Below are positions 42,285-56,891 of a stretch of DNA of 64,000 nucleotides, piece by piece (the first letter of the stretch is position 1; each line of letters opens with the position of its first letter). Under the pieces are notes generated by a model. That model searched no databases, was not told the origin of the DNA, and was given only the letters and a program-made list of their open reading frames with translations. A program made the translations under genes and the position numbers. The stretch comes from Musicola paradisiaca NCPPB 2511 (GTDB lineage: Bacteria > Pseudomonadota > Gammaproteobacteria > Enterobacterales > Enterobacteriaceae), in NCBI RefSeq assembly GCF_000400505.1, contig NZ_CM001857.1, positions 4,088,374 to 4,152,373 of the forward strand. Reading direction: 5' to 3'.

Positions 42285-43154
42285 ATGTTTAAACTCTTTC
42301 GCCGCTCAAAAGAAAAAACGCTAATCGACAAATGTCGACTATGTGGTGCCGATTCTACTTTGGTGTATAAAATTAACGTTCTTACGCAATATAACGTTAA
42401 TTATTTCGAATGTACCGGTTGCGGCAGCTTACAAACCGAAAAACCTTATTGGCTAGATGAGGCATATTCGATACCAGGTGTCCATATCGACGTCGGTCAG
42501 GCTGCGCGCATTATCCAAACATGGATACAGTTGGTATTTTTACTAGAAACTATTGGATTTAATAAAACAATGGACTGCATTGATTATGGCGGCTCATCAG
42601 GCTTGCTAACACGATTAATGCGGGATAGCGGCTTCGAATATTTCACATTCGATCGCTACGATGGCGCGAAATACGCTAATTACTTTAAAATAGACCAATT
42701 ATCCGACAAACACCCCGCGCTTATTTCCGCCTTTGAAGTGTTCGAACATCTGGTGGAGCCGCAGCAATCCCTTGAAGAAATCTTTGCTACAAACGCAGAT
42801 CTCATTGTGTTCTCGACACAGTTTTATGAGCAGCAGGGAAAAGACTGGGATTATCTCGCCCCGGATTGTGGCCAACATATTTTCTTTTATACCGAAACAG
42901 CCCTTGCCGATTTTTGTCGACAACGCGGCTATGCGCTTAAGCGCACCCAGGTTCTCTCCTTACTGGTTCGCATAGACAGCCCTTATGCAGAGGTCATAGA
43001 TAAATCGGATTTCTGCATTCCCGACAATTTTTTCGGTTCATTGGTACGCCGGGTCGGATGGGGTACAGAGAAAACCGTTCAAGACTTCACTTACGCAAAA
43101 GACAGGTTTGTCCGCGAATTACAAGCGAACAGCCCCAACCGGGCCCGCAACTAA
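42285..43154 (+). CDS. SAM-dependent methyltransferase with N-terminal zinc ribbon
   Basis: The protein has 289 residues. Four Cys form a zinc-ribbon-like pair (CRLCG at 17-21, CTGCG at 43-47), followed by a class I methyltransferase fold with motif I DCIDYGGSSGLLTRLM near 97-112 and SAFEVFEHLVEPQQSLEEIF, a Methyltransf_23 layout. The GQHIFFYTETALADFC segment is frequent in sugar or capsule-related methyltransferases. It is moderately AT-rich and isolated, ending about 105 bp before the distal end of the CRISPR array. A link to CRISPR function is not shown. The substrate is unknown. Confidence 0.75.
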   Translation: MFKLFRRSKEKTLIDKCRLCGADSTLVYKINVLTQYNVNYFECTGCGSLQTEKPYWLDEAYSIPGVHIDVGQAARIIQTWIQLVFLLETIGFNKTMDCIDYGGSSGLLTRLMRDSGFEYFTFDRYDGAKYANYFKIDQLSDKHPALISAFEVFEHLVEPQQSLEEIFATNADLIVFSTQFYEQQGKDWDYLAPDCGQHIFFYTETALADFCRQRGYALKRTQVLSLLVRIDSPYAEVIDKSDFCIPDNFFGSLVRRVGWGTEKTVQDFTYAKDRFVRELQANSPNRARN

Positions 43155-43259
43155 TAGACGCCAATTCAGTCATGGTTGTTACGCCGCGCCAAACTGACGC
43201 TGTGCCAGCAACAGCAGTTCGGTACACCGTTAGCGGCTTTTGTTGATATATCAATTTGG

Positions 43260-44081
43260 CGGTTTATCCCCGCTGGCGCGGGGAACACAGTTTCTTTAAC
43301 ATCTGACGCCCCTTTCGTTACGGTTTATCCCCGCTGGCGCGGGGAACACTGAGATATCCGACATCTCGGCCACGAGTCACACGGTTTATCCCCGCTGGCG
43401 CGGGGAACACAAAATAAAGCCGTGATGTCGCAATCATCACGGCGGTTTATCCCCGCTGGCGCGGGGAACACCGCCTATTCTGTTTGTTTATAGTGCAAGC
43501 ACTCGGTTTATCCCCGCTGGCGCGGGGAACACTCGGCACGACGCCTGTGTGGGGCGCTCCGTATCGGTTTATCCCCGCTGGCGCGGGGAACACCCGGCTG
43601 CCGCCAAAATTCTGATCGATGTAATCGGTTTATCCCCGCTGGCGCGGGGAACACGGCGGTCAGTGGGTGGAAGATGCGCGTGAACACGGTTTATCCCCGC
43701 TGGCGCGGGGAACACTTGCCGCACCAGAAACTATCCTGAGTCGCCCACGGTTTATCCCCGCTGGCGCGGGGAACACTTTCACGCCCGGCCTTCTCGACTA
43801 GCGCCTCACGGTTTATCCCCGCTGGCGCGGGGAACACCTGATATTCTATCATACTATGAGCAAAACACACGGTTTATCCCCGCTGGCGCGGGGAACACAC
43901 CAGCATCGGCGGCGGCGCTCATAACATTACCGGTTTATCCCCGCTGGCGCGGGGAACACCCTGTGGAATAACATGTTTTTACTTATTTATCCGGTTTATC
44001 CCCGCTGGCGCGGGGAACACTTCCGTCTGCCGGTGGAGTCGGTGCCGGTACGCGGTTTATCCCCGCTGGCGCGGGGAACAC
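43260..44081 (-). CRISPR. Type I-E CRISPR array: 14 repeats, 13 spacers
   Basis: Fourteen copies of a 29-nt repeat (cggtttatccccgctggc on the + strand, ending gcggggaacac) occur at a constant 61-bp period, first at 43260 and last at 44053. All 13 spacers are 32 nt and every repeat copy that I read is identical, including both terminal ones. Read on the minus strand the repeat is the E. coli-type I-E repeat (gtgttccccgcg...aaaccg), so transcription is leftward, starting from the leader next to cas2. The Cas6e hairpin is the gcgccagc-type stem of the repeat. No spacer matches another part of this window that I could see. Confidence 0.98.
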
Positions 44082-44165
44082 TCTAAAAATATATACCTGT
44101 TTTATAAGGCATTTTAAAGGCAATAAAATTCCACCGATTTTTCCCGGTTGTTAAAGAACGCTAAC
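44082..44165 (-). promoter_or_regulatory. CRISPR leader
   Basis: An AT-rich stretch between the cas2 3' end and the first-transcribed repeat (at 44053-44081). This is the expected place of the leader, carrying the crRNA promoter and the site for spacer acquisition. Its length is short (about 84 bp), so part may lie inside cas2. Confidence 0.7.
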
Positions 44166-45379
<1,214 letters not shown>

Positions 45380-45392
45380 GGCAACCTCCCGC

Positions 45393-46040
45393 TCAGGCCC
45401 GGCGTAGCAACAACAGCCCGCACCCCAGCGCCCGGCTTTTCCCCAGCCCTTGGCTCACCGTCTCGGCAAAACGCTTCGCGTCGGTGATACGCAGTAAGCC
45501 GTCAAAGTCCACCGAACTGAAACTGACCGGCCCGCTCTGCTGCGGTTTATACAACCGATGGCGTTGATAACCGTCAACGTGACAAGCATGTACCGCAAAC
45601 CCGCCGCGTTCGCCCTGCCTAACCAGCCAGTCGACGGCGGCCTGCTGTTGGCGCGGCCAAATTTCCGCTGAGTCCGCACCCTGCGCTTTGGCGTGATATT
45701 TGGCGTCCATCAGCACATCGCACCGCTTTTGCCGGCGCGTCACCACCGGATTGGCGCGCAGGGAAAACGCCAGTGGCATCCCGGCGTTCAGTTGCGGTTG
45801 CCAGGGTTTGGTTTCCACCACAAACAGGTTGTGATCCTGGCGGGGCGCACAGGCCGAGAGCAGGTAATAGCGGCTAAGCGTCGCATGGTCGTCTTGCCGA
45901 AACAGAAAGCCGCGCGATCCTTCTTGCGGGAACAGTTGCCACAACCACTGGTGGCTGGCATAGACCGGCGTGGTCTGCCATTTCTCCGCCATGACCGACG
46001 GCAGCGCCGCCGGTTGCAGCGTGACCCGGGAAAAAAACAT
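45393..46040 (-). CDS. cas6e: Cas6e crRNA-processing endoribonuclease
   Basis: This 215-residue CasE-type protein cleaves the pre-crRNA below the repeat hairpin and stays bound to the crRNA 3' end in Cascade. Motifs are MFFSRVTLQP, WLWQLFPQ, GFLFRQDD near the start, PLAFSLRANPVV, the central variable region, and the glycine-rich loop GLGKSRALGCGLLLLRRA at the C terminus. Its start overlaps the cas5e stop by 1 nt. Confidence 0.95.
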   Translation of the reverse strand: MFFSRVTLQPAALPSVMAEKWQTTPVYASHQWLWQLFPQEGSRGFLFRQDDHATLSRYYLLSACAPRQDHNLFVVETKPWQPQLNAGMPLAFSLRANPVVTRRQKRCDVLMDAKYHAKAQGADSAEIWPRQQQAAVDWLVRQGERGGFAVHACHVDGYQRHRLYKPQQSGPVSFSSVDFDGLLRITDAKRFAETVSQGLGKSRALGCGLLLLRRA

Positions 46041-46777
46041 TACCGACCTCCTTTCAGCACGCCGTGGCGCTGTATCCGCGTGGTGAACTGCCAGCGCCGA
46101 CGGCTGGCCGGCTGGTCGCCGCGCACCACCTCCAGAACTGCGCCTTCCACCTCAACCTCTTCGCCCGCTTCCCAGTAGCAACTGCCGTCCGGCTGGTTGA
46201 TGAACGCCAGCGCCGGTTCATTGAGCAACGGCGTAGCGTTAACCTGTTGCCACACCTCAGCCAATGATCCGTGCAACAGATGCGGCGCCAGCGGCAACGC
46301 CGGCGGGCAACTTTTACGGCCGAGATACAGCGGGAACACTGGGGTTCGCAGGGCATCAGCCAATCGCGAAAGCGTGACGGGCGCACCGTCGGTGGCGCTC
46401 ACCGCCACGTGGTAATACGCATCGCAGCGGTATTCACGGGCGGTCAGCAGCGTTTCCAGCCCTTGCCCCGGGTCGGAGCACAGTTCATCACGCCGGGTAT
46501 AACGCACCCGTTTGCGCTCTTCACGCGGCATCTGCACGGTATGGTAGTCCCGCAGCCAACCCTCTCGGCGGGACAATGCCCTTAAGGCGAAACGGTAGTG
46601 CGCGTTAAACTGCGCCAGCCGTTCCTCTTCGTCACGCCGGATACCCAGCGCTGCCGCCAGCAATCCCAACAACGCTGAACGGCTCGGCACCGGCGAAGTA
46701 TGACGCACTTCGCCTACCGCCGGCTCCCCCCAAGAGGCCAGCGGCGCATAGAGCTGAAACACCAGATATTCTGTCAT
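46040..46777 (-). CDS. cas5e: Cas5e Cascade subunit
   Basis: This 245-residue CasD-type protein caps the 5' end of the crRNA. It begins MTEYLVFQLYAPLASWGEPAVGEVRHTSPVPSRSALLGLL, the standard start of Cas5e. RDYHTVQMPRE, RREGW and FPLYLGRKSCPPALPL follow. The open frame extends upstream to 46828, but the ATG at 46777 is the family start and lies 7 bp behind cas7e. Confidence 0.96.
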   Translation of the reverse strand: MTEYLVFQLYAPLASWGEPAVGEVRHTSPVPSRSALLGLLAAALGIRRDEEERLAQFNAHYRFALRALSRREGWLRDYHTVQMPREERKRVRYTRRDELCSDPGQGLETLLTAREYRCDAYYHVAVSATDGAPVTLSRLADALRTPVFPLYLGRKSCPPALPLAPHLLHGSLAEVWQQVNATPLLNEPALAFINQPDGSCYWEAGEEVEVEGAVLEVVRGDQPASRRRWQFTTRIQRHGVLKGGR

Positions 46778-46784
46778 GCCGGCC

Positions 46785-47818
46785 TCACTGGCTGATGAAA
46801 TCCAACAGTTGCGGCAGGCTGCCGACACCAGCTTCGATATCCATCACGCAGTCGGTCATGCCGTCGGCGCCATACGCGCGATTGAACTTTTCCTGTTGGT
46901 TTTTCAGCGCGGTGATGGCTGTCTCCAGCGGTTCAGCGCTGCGCACCGGTTTAAAGAATGCCACCGACAGCGCACGCGGCTGCGCTGACCCTCGCTCCGC
47001 CAGCACGTAAGAGGCATAGGCGCGGGAGGCGAAACTGTTCTGCTTGCCGGTGGGCGACACGGTGAGCGCGGTTTCCCCCAGCGCCGCGTCCCCGCCCAGA
47101 TTTTCCAGCAACCGATCCCGGTCGATGCAGATGTATTGATAAAACAACGCCGAGGCAAAACCCTGTTCACCCATGTGGCCGGAGCCGCTGTTGTCGTCGC
47201 CGGTGTTGAGGTCATCCACCGCGGTGAAGAAATCGTCCTCCACCGTCACCGCGCTGACGCCCAGCGCGTGCGCTACCTGGCAAGCCGCTTCCACATTGAA
47301 CTCCGGGCTGGATGCCAACATACGGCCGAACAGCGCGATGTCGACGCTCGCCACCGCTTTGCGCAGCAGTTTCAACTCTTCGCTGTTGGGTTTGCGGGGT
47401 TCGGCAATCAGCGTCGCGACCAGTTGATCCACCCGCGCCCGCTCCGGCACGCTGACGTGCGCCAGTTGTTCGATGTCGAATTTCGCCAGTGGATCCTCGC
47501 CGTTTTTCTCTTCTTTTTTCAGTTTGCCGAACTGCCCGGCAATCTCTTTCGCCGCTTCTTCTGCGGTTTTGGTGGTTACGCCACCATCAATCAGTTGCTG
47601 ATACACCTCACGCCCCAGCCGCCGGGTGCGCTTGCCGATGTGCTCGCCCAGCGCGTTTTCAAACACGTCGGACGTGCGCCAGGCGCGCTTCAGGCTTTGG
47701 GATGACACCCGTAACCGCTCTACCCCGCCGACGATGGCGGTTTTCGGGCGGCCGGTGTCGTCACGGTTGAGGTTGGCGGGCGCGTAAGCGGTCAAAAAAT
47801 GCAATTGAATAAAGGTGG

Positions 47819-47822
<4 letters not shown>
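46785..47822 (-). CDS. cas7e: Cas7e Cascade backbone subunit
   Basis: This 345-residue CasC-type protein (six copies) forms the Cascade backbone along the crRNA. It begins TFIQLHFLTAYAPANLNRDDTGRPK, with SQSLKRAWRTSDVFE near the start, GHMGEQGFASALFYQYICIDRD in the middle and the conserved glycine/Arg strand FASRAYASYVLAERGSAQPR later. It overlaps cse2 by 4 nt. Confidence 0.96.
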
Positions 47823-50627
<2,805 letters not shown>

Positions 50628-53366
50628 CTACCGCGCAACGAGTCCCCGATCTGCATGGTAGTAATCCGCCGCTTCGCCCGGCGTCAGCAGCAGCACCTCG
50701 GCGCCGGGGCGGTGCAGTTGTTGCCGAAAACGTTCCCGCGCCTCGCCCTGTAGCGTCGGCCACTGTTTTTCGTGCTGCCGCCACCAGTTCCGGCGTACCG
50801 ACAGGCGGCTTTTTTCCCAGCCGAATTCCCCCTCGCCGGCATAGGGCCGTGGTAGCGCGTCGTCGTGGTCGGCGCGCCAGGCCAGATACACATCCAGAGA
50901 GTCTTCACCGGCACGAGTAAACAGCTCGGCGTCATCGCTCCAGCCACGCTGGGCTGCCGCCGCGCAATATCCCAATGAGAACGTCAACGAGGATTGCGCC
51001 GCGATGGTGCGATCGCCTAACTGTTTTCCTTCCGCCTGATAATCCCCCGCTTCTAATGCGGCAGGTGCCGCAATACGTTGCTCATACACACTGTCTATCA
51101 GCAAACGCGCCTCTTCCGGCATACGTAGCGCACCGCGTTCACGCAATATCGCCTGAGTGCGCCATAACACCGCCTGATGCGAATACACCGCGCCGGTGCC
51201 GCGCAGCTCTGCACCCAACCAGTCGCGCCCGGCGTCCGGTTGCCATTCCGGCGCCAGCACCCACAACACCGGCGCGGGGCGGTCATCCTGCCGCGGCGCG
51301 GCGTCGTCTGGCCGCTTACAACCACCGTCGGCCCGGCGAATGTGACGTTGCAAACGCCCGGCCCGCTGGATGAGCAAATCCACCGGCGCGAGATCGCTTA
51401 TCATCACATCCACATCAATATCCAGCGACTGTTCCACCACCTGCGTAGCAATCAATACCTTGCCGCGCCGGGCACGGCCGTCGCTGTGCTTACCGAAGCG
51501 CTCGACCGCCGTATCCTCAATCGCCAGCCGGTCGCAAAACGCAAACCGGCTGTGGAATAGCAGCACGTCATCCGGCGCTATCTCATCGCACTGACACAGT
51601 TGCCGCCAGGCGGCTATCGCGTCGTCCACCGTATTGCGGATCCAGCATACGCATTGCCCGGCCGCCACCGACCGACGAATCAGCGCAATGGCCTCGGCGC
51701 TGCGGGATAACCAGTCCACCGCCACGGTACGACAAACCTCGGCTCGGGTTGCCAGCGGCCATTCATGCAACGCCTGCACATTCACTTGAGTAAACCAGGG
51801 ATAACCCGCCTGCTTCGCCAACGTGCCGGGCGGCTGTTGTACCCCGCGGTAGAACGCCTGCACCAGCCGCTCCCGCTGCGATGCCGCCAGCGTAGCGGTA
51901 AGAATGATCGCGCTGCCGCCCTGACTGGCGTGGAAAGCCAGCAGGTTCTCCAACAGGCGGCTGGTATAGGCGTCATAAGCATGGACTTCATCCAACAGCA
52001 GAATTTTGCCGTTAAACCCCAACAGACGCAGCGACTGATGCCGGAATGGCATCACCGCCATCAACGCCTGATCGAGCGTGCCGACGCCGACATCCGCCAG
52101 CAGCGCCTTTTTGCGTGAGTCGGCAAACCACTGGTTGCACGCTGCGCTGGCGCTGTTTTCATCCGGGCCATACCGCATCGGCCCGGTCTGTTCCGGCGCC
52201 CATAGCGACAATTGAAAATCCGTCACCATGTCGCGCGCGCCATGCGCCAACATCAGCGATGGCGAGCCGGGCTCGTTAAACAGCATGCGGTACGCTGTCG
52301 CCAGCCGCCGGTACATGGCGTTGGCGGTCGCCATCGTCGGCAGACCGACGTACACCCCATCGCCGAACCCAGCGCTCAGCAATCGGTGCGTCAACACCAA
52401 CGCGGCCTCGGTTTTTCCCGCCCCGGTAACGTCCTCCAGTAAAAACAACTGAGGGCCGGGCGTGTTGATATCCACCGACATGGCTTGTTGCTGCAACGGC
52501 GTTGGCTGAGTAATAAAGGGAAACAGCGCGTTCATGCTCTGAAACGGCGCGACATGGCAGGCGGCAGGCAGACGCAACACCGCGCTTTCCGCCTGCGGTA
52601 ACGCATGTTGATGCCAGTAGTCCGCCAGGGCGAGGGGGCCGGCGTGATAAGGGAAATCCGCCTGTGACGAGCCGATCCAATCAGCCAGTACCACACAACC
52701 GGCTAACGGCCAGCTTTGCTGTTGCAATAATGCCCGCCAGCGTCGATCGCTAAATGTATCGGGAAACGCGGTTAATTCAGGAAACACCGTGCGCAGGTCG
52801 GTGAGATAGGCCTGAGCGGCCAGAATGTCATCCGGGTGAAATGCCAGTGCGCCGTTATCGTCTTCCACCGGCGGTTGGCCATGATGGCCGCACATCAGCC
52901 GCAACCACAGATCCATCACATGATGAAACTTATCGGCGCGGGAAACCGTCGGCAGCCAGTCGGCATCCTGCTGCCAGCGGTCATAGAGTTGGTATCGCCA
53001 CAACCACAGACCTAACGAATCATGGCGCGCCGAAGACACCTGCCCCGTTGATTGCACCAACGGGGCATCCGGGTTTTGGTACAGCCGTTGGAACCCGCGG
53101 GCAAATTTACCGATATCGTGCCAGGCCAAAAACCATGCCAACCATAATGCGGCGTGTTCTTCATGCAACCCCAACGCCTGTAGGTGGTCGCGGGCATGAA
53201 AACGGTTATGTTTCACCAGCCAATAACCGCAGGCCGCCACATCCAGACCGTGATAAGGCAATAAATGATAAGCCGCGCCGTTTTCATTTTCAGAAGACGA
53301 CTGCGCTTTACCCCAATAATGAAAATAGGGTGCGGATAACAGTTCCACATGGACTGCCTCGGGCAT
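50628..53366 (-). CDS. cas3: Cas3 nuclease-helicase of type I-E CRISPR
   Basis: This 912-residue protein degrades DNA after Cascade binding. It has an N-terminal HD nuclease (His39 in LLPYHGLDVAAC, AWHDIGKFARGFQ near 81-93). A DExH helicase follows, with Walker A EDVTGAGKTEAALVL, LLLDEVHAYDAYTSRLL and SAT-like LTATLAASQRERL. Motif VI is near IQRAGRLQRH. The C-terminal domain is complete (E. coli 888 residues). It begins MPEAVHVELLSAPYFHYWGK. It is separated from cas8e by about 620 bp, so it may be transcribed on its own. Confidence 0.95.
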   Translation of the reverse strand: MPEAVHVELLSAPYFHYWGKAQSSSENENGAAYHLLPYHGLDVAACGYWLVKHNRFHARDHLQALGLHEEHAALWLAWFLAWHDIGKFARGFQRLYQNPDAPLVQSTGQVSSARHDSLGLWLWRYQLYDRWQQDADWLPTVSRADKFHHVMDLWLRLMCGHHGQPPVEDDNGALAFHPDDILAAQAYLTDLRTVFPELTAFPDTFSDRRWRALLQQQSWPLAGCVVLADWIGSSQADFPYHAGPLALADYWHQHALPQAESAVLRLPAACHVAPFQSMNALFPFITQPTPLQQQAMSVDINTPGPQLFLLEDVTGAGKTEAALVLTHRLLSAGFGDGVYVGLPTMATANAMYRRLATAYRMLFNEPGSPSLMLAHGARDMVTDFQLSLWAPEQTGPMRYGPDENSASAACNQWFADSRKKALLADVGVGTLDQALMAVMPFRHQSLRLLGFNGKILLLDEVHAYDAYTSRLLENLLAFHASQGGSAIILTATLAASQRERLVQAFYRGVQQPPGTLAKQAGYPWFTQVNVQALHEWPLATRAEVCRTVAVDWLSRSAEAIALIRRSVAAGQCVCWIRNTVDDAIAAWRQLCQCDEIAPDDVLLFHSRFAFCDRLAIEDTAVERFGKHSDGRARRGKVLIATQVVEQSLDIDVDVMISDLAPVDLLIQRAGRLQRHIRRADGGCKRPDDAAPRQDDRPAPVLWVLAPEWQPDAGRDWLGAELRGTGAVYSHQAVLWRTQAILRERGALRMPEEARLLIDSVYEQRIAAPAALEAGDYQAEGKQLGDRTIAAQSSLTFSLGYCAAAAQRGWSDDAELFTRAGEDSLDVYLAWRADHDDALPRPYAGEGEFGWEKSRLSVRRNWWRQHEKQWPTLQGEARERFRQQLHRPGAEVLLLTPGEAADYYHADRGLVAR

Positions 53367-53524
53367 CGGCTGACCTCATCAATAAAACACCTGACTATTT
53401 ATTAAGTATGGAAAACAAATAAGCAGTGACAAGATAATTTTTATAAATAAAAAAGCGACTTATCACCGCTGCGGCATTCGTTAGTCGATAAATGTTAGTC
53501 GATAAATAATATTTAAAAATAAAT

Positions 53525-53736
53525 ATACCCGTCATATTCAAGTTGCAGATGTGTTGGCTGCGTGACTCGGCCCATCAATGGGCCTCGCCCTTCCGGCCGC
53601 AGCAAGCAGCGTTCAAATAAACAGATGTCTATTTGTCGCTCACCCGAATCACTTACCTGAATCACTTACCTGAATAAGCTCATCGGGATTCACTCACTTG
53701 CCGTCTTTCTGCAACTCGAATTATTTGAGGGATATA
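53525..53736. repeat. YPAL/ERIC-like long palindromic intergenic repeat, copy 2
   Basis: The left end is atacccgtcatattcaagtt, followed by gcagatgtgttggctgcgtgac. The right end gcaactcgaattatttgagg mirrors the left arm. The interior shows a direct duplication of tcacttacctgaa. It shares the ends and the tgttggctg box with the copy at 27244-27432. It lies in the 617-bp intergenic region between cas3 and scrK. The rest of that region is AT-rich with no gene. Confidence 0.75.
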
Positions 53737-53920
53737 TCCTTACCCCGGTAATAATTATTGAAAAATAAAATTCAGTGATTGAATTAGCTGAATATTGTTT
53801 TATCCCATTTCCTTTAAAGCCGGTGGCGATACGCATGTCTACGGCGCAATGGGGCCAAATCTGCCGTTTTTTCTCCGCAGGTGAGACGCTTTTCATCCCC
53901 CTCGCCCATCAATAAGTTGA

Positions 53921-53936
53921 TTAGCTAAACCGTTTC
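53921..53936. promoter_or_regulatory. Candidate ScrR operator upstream of scrK
   Basis: The sequence ttagctaaaccgtttc contains the half-site gctaaacc seen in the scrY operator. It lies about 50 bp before scrK. ScrR is encoded downstream at 59706. Confidence 0.5.
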
Positions 53937-53983
53937 TTCTATGTTAGCGAACAGTTTAACTATCCTCGATGAAGAGTGTGATT

Positions 53984-54919
53984 ATGTCTCATAAAGTATG
54001 GGTTATGGGCGATGCGGTGGTCGACCTCATTCCAGAAGGCGAAGATCGCTATCTGAAATGCCCAGGCGGCGCCCCTGCCAATGTCGCCGTAGGTGTGGCC
54101 CGATTAGGTGGGCACAGCGGTTTTATCGGCCGCGTCGGCGAGGATGTATTTGGTCATTTCCTGCGCGATGTATTGGCCCGCGAGCAGGTGGATGTTCGCC
54201 ATATGCAACCGGATGCGGAGCACCGCACCTCCACGGTGGTGGTGAGCCTGGATGCGCAAGGCGAACGTACTTTCACCTTCATGGTGCGGCCCAGCGCCGA
54301 CCTGTTTCTACAACCGGACGACTTGCCCGATTTCCAGCCGGGGGAATGGCTGCACCTCTGCTCCATCGCCCTGTCGCGCGAACCCTCCCGCAGTACCGCA
54401 TTGCTGGCGATGCAGCGTATTCGGGAAACCCAGGGCTGGGTCAGTTTCGATCCGAACATCCGCGAAGACCTGTGGCCTTGCCGCCAAACGCTGAGAGATA
54501 ACCTGGATCAGGCGCTGAAGTTAGCGGATGTGGTGAAATTGTCCGAAGAGGAATTCCACCTGCTCAGCGGCACCCGCGATATCCCACAGGGCACCGCCGC
54601 GCTGATGGCGCGCTACCCGATACGGCGTCTGCTGCTGACACTGGGCGGTAACGGCGTATGGCTGCACAATGGCCGATACTTACAGCATTTTCCGGCCCAG
54701 CGCGTCATACCGATAGACACCACCGGCGCGGGCGATGCGTTTGTCGCCGGTATGTTGGCCGCGTTGGCGCAGCATGACAGTCCATTTGACATTATGGACT
54801 GGCGGCCGATGGTTGATCAGGCGCAGCGCTGCGGCGCGCTGGCGACCACGGCCAAAGGCGCCATGACTGCGCTGCCGCACGCCAGACAGCTCGCCCACAC
54901 TGAAAACGCATCCAACTGA
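53984..54919 (+). CDS. scrK: Fructokinase of the sucrose regulon
   Basis: This 311-residue PfkB/ribokinase-family kinase phosphorylates fructose released from sucrose-6-phosphate. Motifs are KVWVMGDAVVDLIPEG at the start, CPGGAPANVAVGVARLGG (substrate loop), and the signature DTTGAGDAFVAGML with the catalytic Asp. The ATG at 53984 (MSHKVWVMGD) lies behind GAAGAG. The ATG five codons earlier is less likely. It stands 280 bp before scrY and is probably its own transcription unit under the same repressor. Confidence 0.94.
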   Translation: MSHKVWVMGDAVVDLIPEGEDRYLKCPGGAPANVAVGVARLGGHSGFIGRVGEDVFGHFLRDVLAREQVDVRHMQPDAEHRTSTVVVSLDAQGERTFTFMVRPSADLFLQPDDLPDFQPGEWLHLCSIALSREPSRSTALLAMQRIRETQGWVSFDPNIREDLWPCRQTLRDNLDQALKLADVVKLSEEEFHLLSGTRDIPQGTAALMARYPIRRLLLTLGGNGVWLHNGRYLQHFPAQRVIPIDTTGAGDAFVAGMLAALAQHDSPFDIMDWRPMVDQAQRCGALATTAKGAMTALPHARQLAHTENASN

Positions 54920-55137
54920 TTTAATTACAATATGACTCACCTCCCCCACCGACGGCACAGCCGGTGGGGCATCACCCGGCCATCCTCTCTTTTCCGATTT
55001 CCCGGTGGGGGAAAATCCCCCTGACGCCGCCGTCTTGCGGCGGTGGATGTCATGGTTTTGTCGCCAGGATCACAGTTACCACAGCAGGAACGCAAAATTG
55101 CTTGCCAACCTGCGCTCGCCCCCATTAGCTTCATTTT

Positions 55138-55153
55138 GCATAACCGGTTTAGC
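55138..55153. promoter_or_regulatory. ScrR operator upstream of scrY
   Basis: The 16-bp near-palindrome gcataaccggtttagc matches gctaaaccggtttagc at 14 of 16 positions. It lies about 47 bp before scrY, in place for repression by the LacI-family ScrR. Confidence 0.7.
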
Positions 55154-55184
55154 AATTTAGCAAAACAATGACAGCCAAACCTAA

Positions 55185-56819
<1,635 letters not shown>

Positions 56820-56891
56820 TAGTCAACTCTGCCGTACCGACGCCGGGTATTCCGCCGGTACGGCAAACATGTTTCAACAACGAGGAATGCT

